Source of the DNA: Chara braunii | Taxonomy: Eukaryota > Streptophyta > Charophyceae > Charales > Characeae | Assembly (NCBI GenBank): GCA_003427395.1 | Contig: BFEA01000111.1 | Location: 230,491 to 258,866 of the forward strand | Direction of reading: 5' to 3' | DNA: 28,376 nt | Shown here: positions 25,912 to 28,376 of the stretch, piece after piece | Layout of the letters: the number at the start of each line of letters is the position of its first letter | How positions within the stretch are numbered: position 1 is the first letter of the stretch | The notes under the pieces: generated by a model | What the model was told of the DNA's origin: nothing | Database searches by the model: none | The model's input: only the letters and a program-made list of their open reading frames with translations | Made by a program: the position numbers and the translations under genes

Positions 25912-26224
25912 GGCAGACCATCTCGGGAAGATTGTCGTTTTGTGTGTCGTCTTGCTGGTCCTCTTGCACCTGTCTGGTTTGCTGCGCGGCCGTGCGAGGA
26001 CAAAAAAGCGGAGGTTGCCCCAATGCCGTGGCCTTCGTTGCCTTCAGAGCACGCTTGGCGTCTTCGTAGGTTGTCATCGTGTCTGTGACGTCCCGTTTCA
26101 CGGCAGACCATCTCCGGAAGATTGTCGTTTTGTGTGTCGTCTTGCTGGTCCTTGTGGTCATCGTCCTCTTGCACCTGTCTGGTTTGCTGCGCGGCCGTGC
26201 GAGGACAAAAAAGCGGAGGTTGCC
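25831..26224 (+). repeat. Tandem duplication, 190 and 204 bp units
   Basis: Units at 25831-26020 and 26021-26224 both start CAATGCCGTGGCCTTC and end AAAAGCGGAGGTTGCC. The second has a 15-base insertion (around TTGTGGTCATCGTCC). On the plus strand both read as a hydrophobic IVVLCVVLLVL segment with no ATG nearby. It lies immediately upstream of the Myb/SANT-like pseudogene. Confidence 0.9.
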
Positions 26225-26258
26225 GAACACGACATCGCATAGGAAGACGACAGCAATC

Positions 26259-27853
26259 ATGGCAGGTGCGAACGGCCATGAGAGGTACACGTACGGCATG
26301 GGAGCAGGACCGATGTTCGGTGATGGGAACGAAGCCCCACTCTGGTTCGACCCCAGTCTTTACGCCCATCTGCCACCCCATCAGCAGCCGCAGCCTGATG
26401 ACGACACTTGGGCGCCCCCCTCTGCCACATTGCCATTAGCGTACGGATCCACGCAGTCAATGTCGGAGGGTGCACGGACAGTGATGCGGGGTGCTGCCAG
26501 CGAAGGAGCGATGGAATCGCTCCTGTATTCTGATGGCGGACATGGGATGTGCCCGCCGTGGGATCCTCAATTATCCTACGGGGGCCAGAGAGCAGTCACG
26601 CACACTGTTCTCGTCGATCACCCCAGCCAATCCACCGGTGACCCATCGGTCGGTGTGCAGGGAGGTCGCGGCAGTCGCAGTCATGCGAGCCATGCAGGAC
26701 CGGCTACGACTGTGTATAGAGGCGGCTGTGGCCAGCAGTCAGAGTTCAGTCCAGCGGTTGGGGGTCCATCAGGTGCGGCTGCGGGGGTGCAACGGACCGG
26801 GCGATCAGCGAGCTTGCCATCAACGACGCGCTGTGTGCAGAGAATCATTGCTCGAGTTTCGACGATGCGGACAACGAGTGACGGGGAGCATGAAGCAGAG
26901 GGTGACGACTACGGAGATGGTGCGGGCCATGGAGACAACATGGATGACGTGGAAGGCGACACAGAGGACGAGCCGTCCTTGCAACCCAGTGCTCGAAACA
27001 CAGGAGGTGGAGCACGAACTGGGGCCGGGAGGGGTAGAGGAAAGGGAAACGCAAGGGTGGTCGGTGTGGATGGAGGAGGCGGGACAAGTGTCGGTCGCAC
27101 CTATTGAAGTCTGAACGAGTCCCTTGTCCTGGTGCGGTTCAAGAGGGATTACGACGAGGCGATGGCAGCCACAGGGTCTAATTTTGCTAGAATGAAAAAC
27201 AAGGAATGGAAGTGGACGGACATCGCCAAAAGGATGTCCGCACAAGGGGTGGCGAAGGAGTGGGATGCGTGAATGAAGCGCTGGGAGAATGTGATTGGGT
27301 GATACAGGAAAGTTTTCGATAGGGAGAAGGATTCGGGTATGCAGTCCTTTTTTACGCTCACTCCTAAACAAAGGGCTGACAAAGGATACAAGTTCCAGAT
27401 GGACCGGCGGTTGTATCAAGCGATCGCTGCAATGCAGAGCAAAAGCCAAACGGCCAATCCTCCGAATCTCGTCGACAGTGGGATGTCACAGCAGCAACAA
27501 GGAGGTGGGGGGGTAGGAGCGGGGAAACTTTCGCAAGTGACAACTGCGAAGGCGATGGCGGGGATGGCGGTGGACATGCCGGCAGGACCATGGGTGCGAA
27601 GACGGCGAAGAGGAAGAGCACGCGACAGAATGCATTTGAAGCTGTGACGGACGTCATGCAGTCCCACTCGAAAGTCATCGCCGATTCCGTGGACAGGGCG
27701 AGCAAAAGGCAGTGCAATGTGCTGCAGCGGCAGTGCGACATTATGGAGAGGGAGGTGAGAGCGCAGGAGACACAGTGCCAGGTTTGGGATTCTGGACAGC
27801 GGATGCTGTGTGACGCGCTGTTGAAAATAGCGCAAGCTCTTTGCAAGGATTAA
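26259..27853 (+). pseudogene. Decayed Myb/SANT-like (trihelix-type) gene
   Basis: An ATG at 26259 opens a low-complexity Gly/Ser/Pro N-terminal region of about 280 residues, with an acidic GDDYGDGAGHGDNMDDVEGD segment. The DNA-binding domain follows (about 27105-27420): SLNESLVLVRFKRDYDEAM, KEWKWTDIAKRM, MKRWENVIG, YRKVFDREKD, then FFTLTPKQRADKGYKFQMDR. That tryptophan and basic spacing is typical of trihelix / Myb-SANT-like proteins, some of which come from PIF/Harbinger-type transposons. Three in-frame TGA codons (27105, 27270, 27300) interrupt it; the first and third fall where the family has Trp. After about 27570 the frame shifts to one encoding TAKRKSTRQNAFEAVTDVMQ and a Gln/Arg-rich helical C-terminus ending at a stop near 27853. 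Unlikely to make a functional protein as assembled. Confidence 0.75.
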
Positions 27854-28073
27854 GTGTGGCCTTCGCTCCGGTTATTTGGGTGATGGTGCACGAGGGGGGT
27901 GGAATGGCTGGGTCGAGGGGGTTTCATTCTAGGGTTGGTGGGGCGGCGGGGGGGTTGTGATGGCTGTCACATCTCGCGAGTCCGGAGAATTCGGTGCAAA
28001 CACATTTTCAGTGTCGACCGGATAGAGTTCAGTTAAGCGAACCGTCAACTGCACACTCTGTGGATGTGCGAGA

Positions 28074-28148
28074 AGTGACACGACGGCGTTCCGATCTTGT
28101 ACTTCCACCACGGCACAGGGTTCAACGTGCAACTTCTGTCGTGTCACT
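28074..28148. repeat. Inverted repeat, 11 bp perfect arms
   Basis: AGTGACACGAC (28074-28084) pairs with GTCGTGTCACT (28138-28148). A weaker pair, CGTGACGA / TCGTCACG, lies at about 28216 and 28249. The rest of 27854-28376 has no recognised gene or element. Confidence 0.6.
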
Positions 28149-28376
28149 CTCGGTTGTTGCGTTTGTTTGTGGCATTGCTTTTTTATTGCTTTTATTTCAC
28201 CTTCCTTTTTTTTTCGTGACGACGTGTATCGTCGTGTGCGATATAAGCTCGTCACGTGTAGGGGTTGTGGACAGAGTTCTCCCGACACGAGCGGCTTCTG
28301 TTGCGTGGCGACGCTGAGTGGTGGCCCGTCACTTGCACGGATAGCGGTAGTTCATGCGATAGGTTCGTGGAGAGAG

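Noticed and set aside
25889-26258. Transmembrane N-terminus (IVVLCVVLLVL) for the Myb/SANT-like protein
   Set aside because: There is no ATG before it in frame, and the segment is part of a tandem duplication whose first copy runs into unrelated sequence. The first good ATG is 26259.
27105-27302. Selenocysteine or recoded TGA in the Myb/SANT-like domain
   Set aside because: Two of the three TGAs replace Trp, a frameshift follows, and the family has no selenoproteins that I know of. Decay is simpler.

Overview
This is a eukaryotic nuclear window from a large, repeat-rich genome. Three things point to a streptophyte, most likely a charophyte alga such as Chara (inference): a plant-mitochondrial-type small-subunit rRNA fragment near 8.1 kb, U6 snRNA fragments of plant type, and exons of a coiled-coil protein that resembles an uncharacterised family I know from green plants. 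Most of the DNA is non-coding: nested inverted repeats, foldback (MITE-like) elements, degenerate satellites and microsatellites. One 520-base gap (11109-11628) and a single N (24033) are present. Most open frames on either strand run through low-complexity DNA or repeats and are not genes.

Layout. 1-2010: stacked inverted repeats (154-250, 260-895, 1058-1571) and two copies of a 108-109 bp palindromic element. 2010-6125: dispersed repeats, AT-rich DNA and two tRNA-like remnants. 6126-6445: a 141 bp perfect duplication around an exact Nextera mate-pair junction adapter, so this part is a library or assembly artefact. 7-9.4 kb: another palindrome, a nuclear copy of a mitochondrial SSU rRNA segment, two back-to-back terminal-inverted-repeat elements and a hairpin. 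9.6-15.3 kb: microsatellites and several tandem arrays (26, 87, 231, 68, 37 and about 160-180 bp units), some related to one another. 15.5-18.3 kb: paralogous repeat blocks, a further palindrome and a 134 bp tandem duplication.

The best gene is on the minus strand and is split by a large intron. Three exon-like blocks (24040-24144, 23690-23854, 18387-18830) are all open in phase 0. The upstream two end in good GT donors and all three begin at AG acceptors. The last two join at a point where I expect this family's coiled coil to continue. The intron between them is about 4.86 kb and has collected a 175 bp satellite, three palindromic elements or derivatives, a 1.5 kb element with TCCGGA-rich ends, two U6 fragments and a MITE with E2F-like sites in its ends. 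No start codon for this gene was found.

The right end (25.8-27.9 kb, plus strand) holds a decayed Myb/SANT-like (trihelix-type) gene. It has three in-frame TGA codons and a frameshift, and lies just downstream of a 190-205 bp tandem duplication. No complete intact gene, CRISPR array or virus was found.
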